From an uncultured Sphingomonadaceae bacterium (lineage in GTDB: Bacteria > Pseudomonadota > Alphaproteobacteria > Sphingomonadales > Sphingomonadaceae): a DNA stretch of 64,000 nt. Location: NCBI GenBank assembly GCA_947499975.1, contig CANMQE010000001.1, positions 1,302,001-1,366,000 of the forward strand, given 5' to 3'. This document shows, piece after piece, positions 40,477-50,990 of this stretch. Under the pieces are notes generated by a model, which worked only from the letters and a program-made list of their open reading frames with translations, did not search any database and was not told the origin of the DNA. Each line of letters begins with the position of its first letter. The stretch's first letter is position 1. A program made the translations under genes and the position numbers.

Positions 40477-41078
40477 GCGGAGGAGGCAGAACGCGATGCC
40501 ATTGCCTTGCGCACTGCTTCAAGCGAGGCGGCGTCGTCCACGTCCAGCAGACTGCCGGGCGGCGCTTCTATCGCTTTCAGGGCTGCGAGCTGAGCGAGGA
40601 CAGGCCCGGCACCGCGATCGCCTGCAAGATCGGTAAACCTGCCGAGATCTTCCAGCTGGATCTTCACCGGCACCCCCAGGCGGCCATCCTCATGGCGGGT
40701 CGCCGCGTTGCCCCGGCTATCGGCAACGCGCCGCAGATATTGGGGATGCACTAGGGGCATGTCCGCCAGCATCAGCACGATACCTCGCGACTGGCTCTGC
40801 GCGGATCGGCAGGCCAGCGCCGCGGAAGAGCCCTGCCCTTCCTCGGGCGAAGGATTGACAACAAGCGACCAGCCCGGCGCGCGGCTGGCAAAATCTGGAG
40901 CATGCGGCCCAACCACGATAACACCGCGTTCCAACCCAGCGGCATCGACGATCTCCAAGGCGTGCTGGCCCAGGGGCTTACCCGCCAGATCAGCATCCAG
41001 CTTCCCTCCGCCGAAGCGGCTGGCGAAACCGGCGGCGAGCACGGCCACCAGCGGCGGGCGATCAGCGCGGTTTGGCAT
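40473..41078 (-). CDS. mocA: Molybdenum cofactor cytidylyltransferase-like protein (MocA)
   Basis: The 201-residue protein is a MobA/MocA-type nucleotidyltransferase. The GTP/CTP-binding start LVAVLAAGFASRFGGGKLDADLAGKPL, the segment LMLADMPLVHPQYL with the metal-binding aspartate, and the closing DVDDAASLEAV are all present. MocA converts the molybdopterin cofactor to its cytosine dinucleotide form for xanthine-dehydrogenase-family enzymes. The overlap with xdhC (17 bases) supports that reading. ATG 41078 gives the normal family length. No molybdo-hydroxylase genes are in the window, so its client is elsewhere. Confidence 0.82.
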   Translation of the reverse strand: MPNRADRPPLVAVLAAGFASRFGGGKLDADLAGKPLGQHALEIVDAAGLERGVIVVGPHAPDFASRAPGWSLVVNPSPEEGQGSSAALACRSAQSQSRGIVLMLADMPLVHPQYLRRVADSRGNAATRHEDGRLGVPVKIQLEDLGRFTDLAGDRGAGPVLAQLAALKAIEAPPGSLLDVDDAASLEAVRKAMASRSASSA

Positions 41079-41916
41079 GGTGATGGGGGTGGCGAAGTTC
41101 GAAGTCACCGACGATGCCCGCCAGCGCGGAAAGCGCCAAGCCAAGGGGCTCACGGCTGTGCTTCACGGTGCCGATGGGGCTGGCGATGCGCGCCACCTGT
41201 TCGCGCGCGAAACCGGCGGAAACAAGATCCGCCTCTCGTGCGGCGCGGGCCGGCGCGCCGCCTTGTGCGCCGATCAGGAAGGCAGGCGTGGTAAGCGCCC
41301 AGGAAAGGATCGCCCGCTCCCACTCGTGATCGTGAAACAGCAGGACGATCGCCGTCCAGCAATCCGCCTCGAGGTGGCTCGGTGACTGGCCGAGGGACAG
41401 CGCCGGATCGCCGCGATCATACGCTTCCACGGCAATGCCGCTGGCCTGCGCCACCTGCTCCATCGCCGCGAGTTCCGGTCCTTCGCCAAACAGGATGAGG
41501 CGCAGCTCGGGCACGAAATGCCGATGCGGCAGGGGGCTTGGATGCGGCAGTGAAAGGGTTGCCGCCTCGCGCGCGTCCAGCGCCGCTGCAACCTTGGCGC
41601 ATGCGGCGCGGTCGGGCTCGGGGTCGATCAAGATGTCCAGCCCGCCGCCGCACGGCAGGCGAAAGTCGATCTTCGGGGAGCCCGCGCCATAGCGGATCAC
41701 GCGCCGGCTGCCCCCTTGCGCGATCTCTCTTGCCAGTTCCTGTTCGAGGCACCCGTCGGCAAGGCTGCCCGTCACGCTGCCATCGGGATGCACGGCAAGC
41801 TGCGCGCCGAGCCGGCGGGAAAAGCTGCCTTCGATGTTGACGATGGTGCACAGGCCCACACCTTGCTGGCAGGCAGCGCGCAAGGCCGCCTGATCGCCTG
41901 CCAGAGGTGCGTTCAT
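41062..41916 (-). CDS. xdhC: XdhC/CoxI-family molybdenum-enzyme maturation protein
   Basis: XdhC proteins bind the molybdenum cofactor, promote its sulfuration and insert it into xanthine dehydrogenase-like enzymes. The 284-residue product has the XdhC N-terminal segment (GLCTIVNIEGSFSRRLGAQLAVHPDGSVTGSLADGCLEQELAREI), the C-terminal Rossmann-like domain (LRLILFGEGPELAAMEQVA) and a closing segment FAREQVARIASPIG. The frame extends upstream but ATG 41916 marks the conserved start. It overlaps mocA downstream by 17 bases, so the two are translated together. It is separated from the MBL gene by one base. Confidence 0.88.
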   Translation of the reverse strand: MNAPLAGDQAALRAACQQGVGLCTIVNIEGSFSRRLGAQLAVHPDGSVTGSLADGCLEQELAREIAQGGSRRVIRYGAGSPKIDFRLPCGGGLDILIDPEPDRAACAKVAAALDAREAATLSLPHPSPLPHRHFVPELRLILFGEGPELAAMEQVAQASGIAVEAYDRGDPALSLGQSPSHLEADCWTAIVLLFHDHEWERAILSWALTTPAFLIGAQGGAPARAAREADLVSAGFAREQVARIASPIGTVKHSREPLGLALSALAGIVGDFELRHPHHHAKPR

Positions 41917-41917
41917 G

Positions 41918-42877
41918 CTAGTTTTGTCGGGCAGGAATTTCCGATGGGTCAATTCCCATGCGAAGCTGCGGTTCTTCTCCGCGCAATTCCTCGAAAGCCA
42001 CCATGAGGTTGATATAGGCGCGACCGCGCGGCGTGCCACCATATTCGAGGCCCGGCAGCACTTCGTCGCCCATGAAGATGGCGAAGCTGGGAACAGCCTC
42101 CAAGCTTGCCAGCGCATCCGCGGGCGTTCCACCCATCTGCGCCGTCAGCTCTGCCGTTTGCACCAGCCCGCGATTGAACGTCATGAAGCTGCGGAATTCT
42201 TCCCACGTGCTGGTGCCGCCGTGGCCCTGGATCACGGTGTCGACATCGTCGATGCCGTAATAGGCCGCTGTCAGCGTTGTCGGCGTTGCCAGGATGGAGC
42301 CACCCGATGCAGGATCGATCAGCGGGCTCATGTGCCAGGCGTAGATGTCGCCCGCCATCATCACTCGGTCCGACGGGAAAACAACAAAGGCATCGCCATC
42401 GGTATGCCCTGCGCCAAACCAGTGAAGCTCCACCATGTCGTCACCCTCGCCGATCTGGCGATAGGTTGTAAAGTCGGCGTCCACGCGGTTGGGCGGGAAC
42501 GGGCCGCCGCCTTCACGCATACGCTTTGCAGTATTGGCCTGCGCCACCACCTGCACGCCGTCATTCTCTGCAAAGAAGGCATTGGAGCCGATATGATCGG
42601 GGTGGGAATGGGTATTGATCAGCGTAGTCACGGGCTTGTCGGTGATCTTGCGGATCTCGGCGAGAATGCCTGCGCCCGATTCGGGCACCTTGGTATCCAC
42701 CAGCACGACATCGTCGGACCGGACAAACACAATGCTGTTTCCACCTGCGCCGGGGATGCGCCAAACGTTCTCGGAAACCTGTTCTGCCGCCTCGATACCG
42801 GGAAGACCTTGCGCCATCGCGCCGGTAACGGCCACGCCGCCAAGAACTATTGCCGAAAGGATTGCCACACGCTGCAT
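41918..42877 (-). CDS. Periplasmic MBL-fold metallohydrolase
   Basis: The 319-residue protein has a signal peptide (MQRVAILSAIVLGGVAVTGAMAQ) and a metallo-beta-lactamase core with the zinc motif THSHPDHIGS, then GAGHTDGDAFVVFPSDRVMMAGD and a distal histidine in VIQGHGG. Quinoprotein relay and lactonase-like families share this shape. The C-terminal region (about 250-319) is helical and not diagnostic. The gene lies one base upstream of xdhC and two bases downstream of the HupE/UreJ-like gene on the same strand, so the three are likely one transcript. Substrate unknown. Confidence 0.87.
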   Translation of the reverse strand: MQRVAILSAIVLGGVAVTGAMAQGLPGIEAAEQVSENVWRIPGAGGNSIVFVRSDDVVLVDTKVPESGAGILAEIRKITDKPVTTLINTHSHPDHIGSNAFFAENDGVQVVAQANTAKRMREGGGPFPPNRVDADFTTYRQIGEGDDMVELHWFGAGHTDGDAFVVFPSDRVMMAGDIYAWHMSPLIDPASGGSILATPTTLTAAYYGIDDVDTVIQGHGGTSTWEEFRSFMTFNRGLVQTAELTAQMGGTPADALASLEAVPSFAIFMGDEVLPGLEYGGTPRGRAYINLMVAFEELRGEEPQLRMGIDPSEIPARQN

Positions 42878-42879
42878 TG

Positions 42880-43968
42880 TTATCCGCTCCCCAGATTCAG
42901 GACTCTGTCAACGAACCAATAGGCACCTGCAAGCATCACCGCAAGCGATCCGCCGATGACGATACGCTTTGCGACAATCGGCGCGCGCGTGCGCAGCCAG
43001 GCCAGGGCCAGCACCGCGGGTATCACGATCGCCAGCTGGCCGATCTCCACGCCAATGTTGAACGCCAGCAGCGACCACGCCAGATTGCCGTCGGGCAAGC
43101 CGAATTCGCGTAGCACATAGGCAAACCCGAACCCGTGGACGAGGCCGAAGACCAGCGCGAATAGCGGGCGCAGATCGCGCTGGTCTTCCTTGCGCAGCAG
43201 ATTATCTGCCCCCACCACCACGATACTGAGCGCGATCAGCGGCTCTATCAGCCACGAAGGCGGCGCGAAGGTGCCCGTTGCGGCTAGCGCCAACGTAACC
43301 GAATGGCCAAGTGTGAAAGCCGTCACGATCACGGCCAACCGCCGCAGCGAGCCGCCGAGCAGGATCAGCCCGATCACGAACAATACGTGATCCGGCCCGA
43401 TCAGCACATGATGTGCGCCGGAAGGGACGAAGGTTGCGAACACCGCCATCACGCCCGCCGCCGTTCCTGCATAATGCGTTTGCGCTTCACTATCGGCATC
43501 GAACAGGAATTGCTGCCTGAGGTCGCCATCCTCGTAGATATTCACGAACGTCTGATGCGCAGGATCGTAGGGAAACAGATGCGCGTCGACGCGCAGAGTG
43601 GCGGGCGACGTTTCTTCGGCGCGGAATGCAATCAGCAGTGCATCATCGCTCGGCGAAGGAGAAATATCGCCGAATTCGAGCGGAAGAGCGTTTCCCTCTC
43701 CATCGCTCAGCGAAAAACGCCGCGTTATGAAGCTCTTGATCTCAGCGTGTTGCGCCGATAATACACCTACATCGAAGAGGGTCGACGGTTCATCGATATC
43801 GAGTTCATGTGCCACGTCGATGGTGTGAACGCTCAGCGTGCCTTCGACATGGCCCTCGTGCAGTTCGACATCGACGTGACTGAAAGGTGCCGGATGCGCC
43901 GCTGCGGGTTCGCAAAGCGCGATGAGGGCAACGAACATGCTGGCAAGAACGAGACGGATGAAATGCAC
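42880..43968 (-). CDS. HupE/UreJ-family membrane protein
   Basis: The 362-residue protein has a signal peptide, an N-terminal periplasmic domain (about 25-190) and a C-terminal seven-helix membrane domain with the HupE/UreJ histidine motifs (GAHHVLIGPDHVLFVIGLILL; TAFTLGHSVTLALA; FGLVHGFGFAYVL). Proteins of this group are metal (often nickel) permeases or sensors in hydrogenase and urease operons. No hydrogenase or urease gene is in the window, and the periplasmic domain marks the UreJ_2 variety, whose cargo is unknown. It begins the minus-strand unit with the MBL and xdhC genes. Confidence 0.83.
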   Translation of the reverse strand: MHFIRLVLASMFVALIALCEPAAAHPAPFSHVDVELHEGHVEGTLSVHTIDVAHELDIDEPSTLFDVGVLSAQHAEIKSFITRRFSLSDGEGNALPLEFGDISPSPSDDALLIAFRAEETSPATLRVDAHLFPYDPAHQTFVNIYEDGDLRQQFLFDADSEAQTHYAGTAAGVMAVFATFVPSGAHHVLIGPDHVLFVIGLILLGGSLRRLAVIVTAFTLGHSVTLALAATGTFAPPSWLIEPLIALSIVVVGADNLLRKEDQRDLRPLFALVFGLVHGFGFAYVLREFGLPDGNLAWSLLAFNIGVEIGQLAIVIPAVLALAWLRTRAPIVAKRIVIGGSLAVMLAGAYWFVDRVLNLGSG

Positions 43969-44120
43969 TGTGAACCGATTGTGGCGATGACGACACGCTC
44001 TTGCAGGCAGTTGCGAATAGTTACAAGCAGCACCTTGGAACGATTGAAACTATTGGGTAAGCCGCAACATTGATACGGGGGGTATTGCACGACATGCAGC
44101 GGATTGGTGGCAGGATTACC

Positions 44121-45557
44121 ATGCGGCGCGCCCTCGCGCTTGCCGCCGCGCCGCTTGCCGTTGCCGGGTGCACCACGCCTGCCGTGGAAATGGCCCAGCC
44201 TGAAATCGTGGTGCCGACCGACTGGCAAATCGCCGATCCAGCGCCCATCAGTGCCGACCTGACCCAGTACTGGACCTTGCTGGATGACCCCCTGCTGACC
44301 AGTTTCGTGGAGCAGGCAATCGTCGAGAACCGCGACCTTGCACAAAGCGCCGCCCGGCTTGACCAGGCGCGCGCCTCGGTGCGGCTGGCGCGTGCGGGCT
44401 ATCTTCCCTCCGTTTCTGGCACAGGCGGCATCGCGCGCGACGTGGGCGACCTGGCCCGCGACGGCGTGCAGTTCAGCGTGGGTGCCGATGCCGCGTGGGA
44501 ACTGGATCTCTTCGGTCAGATCACAAGCAATGTCGCCGCCGCGGAAGGGGAACTGGCCGCGCAGGGATTTTCGCTGGCAGACCTGCAACGCCTGATCGTG
44601 GGGCAGGTCGCCATCGCCACCATCAACGCGCGATCCACCGCTGAACAGCTGGCCATTGCCCGCTCCACCCTCGCCTATCAGGACGACAATCTCCAGATCG
44701 CGCGCTGGCGCAACCAGGCCGGGCTTGTTTCCAGCCTGGATGTGGAACAGGCCCGCACGCAGCGCGCGCAAACCGCTGCCACTATCCCGCTGCTGGAAGG
44801 CAATCTCAACGCGCTGGCAAATTCCATCTCCACCCTGATCGGCGAAGCGCCGGGCGGCGTGCTGGAAGCGCTTGTCGCAGACGAACCGGAGCCGGTGCCC
44901 ACCCCGCCAACGATCGGCGGGTTCGAGGCGCCTGCCGAAGTGTTGCGCCGCCGCCCCGACGTGCGCGCGGCGGAAGCAGGCCTGTTTGCCAGCACCGCGC
45001 GAATCGGTGTCGCACGGGCGCAATTGCTGCCGCTGGTTCGGCTGACGGGCAATATCGGCACCGGGCCCGGCACGGCGGGAAGCCTGTTCGACATCATTAC
45101 CGGTGGATTGTTCGCAGGCGTCAGCCAGCTGATCTTCGATGGCGGCCGTGCAGCCGCACAAGTGGACAGCGCGCAGGCCGGGGCAGAGGCGTCTCTTGCC
45201 GCGTGGGAGCAATCGATCCTTCTCGCACTGGAAGACGTTGAAACCGCCGCTGTCGACCAGCGCACCGCCGCCGAGCGCGTGGCGATTTCCGCAGAGGCGC
45301 TGGACGCGGCCGACAATTCCGCCCTGCTGGCGCGCAGCCAGTATCAGGCTGGCCTCACCGATTTCCGCACATTGCTGACGGCAGAGAACCAGTTGCTCGC
45401 AGCCCGCAACCAGCTTGTCACCTCCCAGGCTGACAGGGCCGTGGCCTTCGTTCGCCTTACGCAGGCGCTGGGCGGCGGATGGAGCATCACAGATTACGAT
45501 CTACCGCCGGTAACCGCAGCAGCGGCACCCGCGCCCAGCAACAGGACCGCCGAATGA
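44121..45557 (+). CDS. Outer-membrane efflux lipoprotein (NodT/TolC family)
   Basis: The 478-residue protein is the outer-membrane channel of a tripartite exporter. ATG 44121 gives a short lipoprotein signal with lipobox LAVAGC. Two repeated TolC-type coiled-coil halves follow (ENRDLAQSAARLDQARASVRLARAGYLPSV and the C-terminal ALDAADNSALLARSQYQAGLTDFRTLLTAENQLLAARNQLV). The inserted VLRRRPDVRAAEAGLFASTARIGVARAQLLP segment is the NodT signature. The next gene, the periplasmic adaptor, overlaps by 4 bases, followed by MacB-type ATPase and permease genes. Confidence 0.93.
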   Translation: MRRALALAAAPLAVAGCTTPAVEMAQPEIVVPTDWQIADPAPISADLTQYWTLLDDPLLTSFVEQAIVENRDLAQSAARLDQARASVRLARAGYLPSVSGTGGIARDVGDLARDGVQFSVGADAAWELDLFGQITSNVAAAEGELAAQGFSLADLQRLIVGQVAIATINARSTAEQLAIARSTLAYQDDNLQIARWRNQAGLVSSLDVEQARTQRAQTAATIPLLEGNLNALANSISTLIGEAPGGVLEALVADEPEPVPTPPTIGGFEAPAEVLRRRPDVRAAEAGLFASTARIGVARAQLLPLVRLTGNIGTGPGTAGSLFDIITGGLFAGVSQLIFDGGRAAAQVDSAQAGAEASLAAWEQSILLALEDVETAAVDQRTAAERVAISAEALDAADNSALLARSQYQAGLTDFRTLLTAENQLLAARNQLVTSQADRAVAFVRLTQALGGGWSITDYDLPPVTAAAAPAPSNRTAE

Positions 45558-46845
45558 GCCAGACCGAAACGCAAGACGAACAGGATATCGGCGAATATCT
45601 GGAGAGCGGCAAGCCGCGCCCCTGGTACAAGCGGCGCTGGGTATGGATCGTTGGCGCGCTGGTGCTGCTGCTGATCCTGATCTCCACCGTGTTTTCCGGG
45701 GGCGAACAGGGGCCAAGCTACATCACCGCTGAAGTGGAGGAGCAATCTCTCGATCTCACCGTCACGGCGACGGGCAATCTGCGCCCCACCAACCAGGTTG
45801 AGGTCGGCTCCGAAGTGTCGGGCCGGATCGACGATGTGCTGGTGGATGTAAACGATGTGGTGACGCGCGGGCAGGTGCTGGCCCGCATCAACACCGATGT
45901 CATCCAGGATCAGATCACGCAGGGCCGCGCCAGCCTGAATGCCGCGCGTGCCGCCGTGTTGCAGGCGCAGGCAACCTTGCAGGCTGACACCGCACAGCTT
46001 GAAAGGCTGCGCGAGGTGCGCCGCCTTTCCGATGGGCGCGTGCCGAGCCAGGCAGAGCTGGAGCAGGCCGAGGCCGCCGTGCGCCGAGGGCAGGCAGCCG
46101 TTGCAAGCGCCCGCGCCAATGTATCGAGCGCGCAGGCCCAGCTTTCCAGTGCGCAAACCAATAGCGATCGCGCCGTGATCCGCTCTCCCGTGGCGGGCGT
46201 GGTGCTGGCGCGGCAGGTGGAGCCGGGCCAGACGGTGGCCGCCAGCTTCAACACGCCCACGCTGTTCGTGCTGGCGGAAAGCCTGTCGGTCATGCAATTG
46301 CGCGTCTCGATCGACGAGGCGGACGTGGGCCAGGTGGAACCGGGCCAGGAAGGCACCTTCACCGTGGATGCCTATCCCGGACGCCGCTTCCCCGCCACGG
46401 TGGAGCGGGTGGATCTTGCCTCCAACAATATCGCCCTGTCCCAGCAGCAACAGCAGCAGGGCCAGCAGGTCGTCAGCTACGAAGCGCGCCTGATCGTAGG
46501 CAATGACGAGGGGCTGCTGCGGCCAGGGATGACGGCCACGGCCACCATCGCCACCAGTAACACGGGCGTTGCCATGCTGGTGCCTAACGGCGCGCTCCGC
46601 TTCGATCCCGATGAGGAGGAAGAAGCCGGTGGCATGTTCGGCGATCCGAATTTCGGCCTCGATACAGAAGAGGAAGCCAGCATCGGCGTGGGCAGCCGCC
46701 AGACGGTGTATGTTGTCGATGATGACGGGTCCCTGCGCTCTATCGAGGTGGTGACCGGAAGAAGCGACGGCCGCCAGACGGTGGTAACATCGGACGAGCT
46801 TGAACCCGGCATGGAGGTTGTCACCGGAGTGAGGGCCGGCGGCGC

Positions 46846-46849
<4 letters not shown>
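45554..46849 (+). CDS. MacA-like periplasmic adaptor (membrane fusion) protein
   Basis: The 431-residue protein has a cytoplasmic N-terminus, one membrane anchor (about 33-52), a lipoyl/barrel-sandwich domain (VGSEVSGRIDDVLVDVNDVVTRGQVLARI), an alpha-hairpin of about 90 residues (NAARAAVLQAQATLQADTAQLERLREV...) and a beta-barrel plus membrane-proximal domain. MacA-type adaptors couple a MacB ABC pump to an outer-membrane channel. An acidic insert (DPDEEEEAGGMFGDPN) in the C-terminal half is unusual. The gene overlaps its neighbours by 4 bases on each side. Confidence 0.92.
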
Positions 46850-47603
<754 letters not shown>

Positions 47604-47604
<1 letters not shown>

Positions 47605-48812
47605 TGCTGGGGATGATCGGGGCCACCATGCTGCTGGCGCTGCGAGAGATACGGCGCCACCTGCTGCGCAGCTTTCTCACCACGCTTGGCATTATCATTG
47701 GCGTGGCAGCCGTCATCACCATGGTGACGCTGGGCCAGGGCCTGACAGCCGATGTGCAGGAAGAAGTTTCAGGCCTTGGCTCCGACGTATTCATCATCTT
47801 TCCCCAGCGATCCGATCCCAATATTCCAGCTCCGGCATTCGATGACGCGGACATTCGCGCCGTCGAGATGCAGATCCCCGGCGTGATGGGCGCGGCAGGC
47901 GCGGTTTCCACCAACACCACCGCCTTCCACAATGGGCAGGACTGGGCCACCAGCGTTGACGGTGCCGACAGTGAGTTCTTCGCAGCGCAATCCATCGACA
48001 TCGCCGAGGGCCGGGGCTTCTCCGATACCGAGGAATCCCGCGGGGAAAGCGTGTGCATCATCGGGCCGAAGGTGGTGGAGGAAATTTTCGTCGCTGACCG
48101 CGTGATTGGGGAAGACATGCGGGTCGGCAATGTCTCCTGCCAGGTGATCGGCGTGATCGAGGAGCGCAGCAATTCCGTCGGCGGCGGGGATGCCAACGAC
48201 GTGGTGTTCATGCCGCTGAAAACGGTGCAGCGCCGCTTCATAGGCAATCCCGACAATGTGCAGTATTTCGTCGTTCAGTACGATCCCACCTATTCCTCCG
48301 CCACGATCCAGCAGCAGCTGATCGGCCTGCTGCGGGAACGGCGGGTGATCCAGGATGGCGAAGGCAACAATTTCAACATCGTCGACACGGCGGAAATCAG
48401 CGAAACGCTGAACAACATCACCGGCACGATGACGGCAGTGGTCACCATGATCGCGGGCATCAGCCTGCTGGTGGGCGGCATCGGCATCATGAACATCATG
48501 CTGGTTTCAGTGACGGAGCGAACGCGCGAGATCGGTATCCGCCTCGCCATCGGGGCGCTGGCGCGCGAGGTGCGGCTGCAATTCCTGACAGAGGCGGTGG
48601 TGCTATGCTGCTTTGGCGGGCTGATCGGCATCCTTCTGGCGCTGGGCTTCTCGATCCTGCTGGCCAGCGTCGCGGAACTGCCCTTCATCTTCGATCCGAC
48701 GGTGAACATCCTCAGCTTCGTGTTCTCCGCCGTGATGGGGATCGTGTTCGGTTACTATCCGGCCCACAGGGCAAGCCGCCTCGATCCGATCGACGCGCTG
48801 CGTCACGAATAG
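47604..48812 (+). CDS. MacB-type ABC transporter permease (FtsX family)
   Basis: The 402-residue protein has an N-terminal membrane helix ([27 protein letters not shown]), a MacB periplasmic core domain (about 50-270) and three C-terminal FtsX helices with the family motif [28 protein letters not shown]. With the preceding ATPase, MacA adaptor and NodT channel it completes a MacAB-TolC-like exporter, a mechanotransmission pump for macrolides, peptides or lipid-like substrates. The actual cargo cannot be read from sequence. It is convergent with the pirin gene. Confidence 0.93.
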
Positions 48813-48834
48813 AGGCGGCCAAAAGCCCTTTGTC

Positions 48835-49530
48835 CTAGGCCGTGTCCACCAGCACCACTTCGCTGTCTTCCAGCGCGGTGATGCTAAGGGTTTCCAGATC
48901 GGCGATCGCCACGCCGTCGCGCGCCTCGGCGATCTCTCCGCCGATTTCCAGCTTGCCGGTGGCCGGCACGAGGTAGCCCTTTCGCCCGCCGAGTGCATAT
49001 TCCACCGTTTCACCCGCCGCGATGGTGGCGCCCAGAACGCGGGCATCGGAATTGATGCGCAGTGCGTCTCCATCCTCGTCACGCCCGCTGGCCAGGACAT
49101 CGAACCGGCCGGATCGCGCGTCCTTGGGAAATTCCCTGGTGCCCCAGCTCGGCTTGTGTCCCTGCCTGTCGGGCAGGATCCATAGCTGGAAGGAATGGGT
49201 CTCCTCGTCGTCGACATTGTATTCGGCGTGCTGGATGCCTGTGCCGGCAGACATCACCTGGACATCGCCCGCCTCGGTGCGGCCCTCATTGCCCAGACTG
49301 TCCTTGTGCGTGATCGCGCCTTTGCGGACATATGTGATGATTTCCATGTTCTCGTGCCCATGCGGCGGAAAGCCGGACCTGGGCGCAATGATGTCGTCAT
49401 TCCAGACCCGCAGCTTGCCCCAGTGCATCCGGCGCTGGTCAAAATACCCGGCGAAGGAAAAATGGAAATTGGCGTCCAGCCAGCCGTGGTTGGCCTTGCC
49501 GAGACTATCAAACTTGCGAACTTCGATCAT
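48835..49530 (-). CDS. Pirin-family bicupin protein (YhhW-like)
   Basis: The 231-residue protein is a two-cupin pirin of the short YhhW type. Metal-ligand histidines appear in FPPHGHENMEIITYV and GTGIQHAEYN. The related E. coli protein YhhW has quercetinase activity, and pirins also act as regulators. ATG 49530 has AAAGGAG at ideal spacing; the frame upstream to 49671 is not conserved. It follows fahA on the same strand by about 160 bases with a terminator-like hairpin between, so it is probably transcribed separately. Confidence 0.9.
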   Translation of the reverse strand: MIEVRKFDSLGKANHGWLDANFHFSFAGYFDQRRMHWGKLRVWNDDIIAPRSGFPPHGHENMEIITYVRKGAITHKDSLGNEGRTEAGDVQVMSAGTGIQHAEYNVDDEETHSFQLWILPDRQGHKPSWGTREFPKDARSGRFDVLASGRDEDGDALRINSDARVLGATIAAGETVEYALGGRKGYLVPATGKLEIGGEIAEARDGVAIADLETLSITALEDSEVVLVDTA

Positions 49531-49633
49531 GGCGGATCTCCTTTGCGCAAGAGATGGTGCCTGCGGGCCGCTGCGCAATATCGCCGATACTTGGGTTGCC
49601 CCAAGAGCAGCTTTGTCTCGCGCGAATGAAACA

Positions 49634-49661
49634 GGCGCGAAGGCAATGAAGCCTCCGCGCC
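49634..49661 (-). terminator. Candidate terminator after fahA
   Basis: On the minus strand an 11-base stem (GGCGCGGAGGC with its complement, one G-U pair) closes a 6-base loop. It lies 28 bases past the fahA stop and is followed by a short T-rich stretch. The T-tract is weak. Confidence 0.5.
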
Positions 49662-49688
49662 CGCATTCCATTCAAATGAGGTTGGCAA

Positions 49689-50990
49689 TCAGCTCTTGAT
49701 GATGGCCCGGCACTCGCCCAGTCCGATGCGAACTGCGCCGTCCTTCTGCGCATAGGCGGTGATGATGACTTCGTCGCCATCTTCAAGGAACTTGCGCGTC
49801 TCTCCATTTGGCAGGGTGATAGGCTTCTTCCCACCCTCGGTCAGTTCGATCAGGCTGCCCTCGCCGCCTTCTTCGCCGCTGGTCAGCGTGCCGGTGCCCA
49901 GAAGGTCACCTGCGCGCATGTTGCAGCCGCCGACGGAATGGTGCGTCACCAATTGCGCTGCCGTCCAGTACATGGCCGTCATCGGGCCGGTGCTGAGCTG
50001 ATGGGGTTCGTCGCCATCCTCGCGCATTTGCGGGGTGGAGATATAGACATCCATCTGGATCGCAAACGCGCCATCGGCCTGATCGCCCTCGTCGAACAGG
50101 TAATCCAGCGGGGCAGGATCACCTTCCGGGCGGGGAGGCTGCGCGGTGCGGAAGGGGGCCAGAGCATCCATGGTCACGATCCAGGGGCTGATCGTGGAAT
50201 GGAAGTTCTTGGCCAGGAACGGGCCGAGCGGCTGATATTCCCACGCCTGGATGTCGCGGGCGGACCAGTCGTTGAGGATGGAGATGCCGGCAATATGCTC
50301 TTCCGCCTCACCGATGGGGATGGGCTGGCCAAGGCCGGTGCCCTTGCCGATCCAAATGCCCATTTCCAGTTCGTAATCCAGCCGTTCGCTGGGGCCGAAA
50401 GGCGGCTGCGCGCCTTCCTCTGCCGGCTTCTTCTGTCCGCTGGGGCGCTTCACATCACGGCCCGAAAGCCGGATCGACGACGAGCGGCCATGATAGCCGA
50501 TGGGCACATACTTGTAATTGGGCAGCAGCGGGTTGTCCGGGCGGAAAAGACTTCCGATGTTTTCCGCGTGGTGAATGCCAGTGTAGAAATCGGTGTAATC
50601 GCCCACTGTCGCGGGAACATGCAGATCGCAGTCCTCGGCCTTATGCAGCGCGGGCTTCAATGAACTCTCGTTGCTGTCGTCGGTCAGCAGCTTGAACACG
50701 CCGTGGCGCAATGCACGCATCGTCTCCGGCCCGCGCTCCAGCAGTTCGTTCAGCGTGGCACCGCTTGCAAGCTGGGCCGCCGTGGCAGCTTCCAGTTCCA
50801 GCAGATCGGCAATATCGCGCAGATCCAGGATCATGTCGCCAATGGCAACACCGCCGCGCGGCTCGCCGCCGCTGGGCGGCGTAAACACGCCGAGCGGCAG
50901 GTTCTGCACCGGGAAATGCGGGTGGCCGTTGGCGCTCTCCACCCAGCTCTTCGCGTCGGGATCGTGGGTGAAATCGGTTTCGATCGTCAT
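49689..50990 (-). CDS. fahA: Fumarylacetoacetase
   Basis: Fumarylacetoacetase hydrolyses fumarylacetoacetate to fumarate and acetoacetate, the last step of tyrosine and homogentisate degradation. The 433-residue protein has the N-terminal FAA domain ([11 protein letters not shown]), the active-site region [39 protein letters not shown] and metal-binding acidic residues in [14 protein letters not shown]. Length is standard. The start overlaps the hmgA stop by 4 bases, making a two-gene operon. Confidence 0.96.
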   Translation of the reverse strand: MTIETDFTHDPDAKSWVESANGHPHFPVQNLPLGVFTPPSGGEPRGGVAIGDMILDLRDIADLLELEAATAAQLASGATLNELLERGPETMRALRHGVFKLLTDDSNESSLKPALHKAEDCDLHVPATVGDYTDFYTGIHHAENIGSLFRPDNPLLPNYKYVPIGYHGRSSSIRLSGRDVKRPSGQKKPAEEGAQPPFGPSERLDYELEMGIWIGKGTGLGQPIPIGEAEEHIAGISILNDWSARDIQAWEYQPLGPFLAKNFHSTISPWIVTMDALAPFRTAQPPRPEGDPAPLDYLFDEGDQADGAFAIQMDVYISTPQMREDGDEPHQLSTGPMTAMYWTAAQLVTHHSVGGCNMRAGDLLGTGTLTSGEEGGEGSLIELTEGGKKPITLPNGETRKFLEDGDEVIITAYAQKDGAVRIGLGECRAIIKS

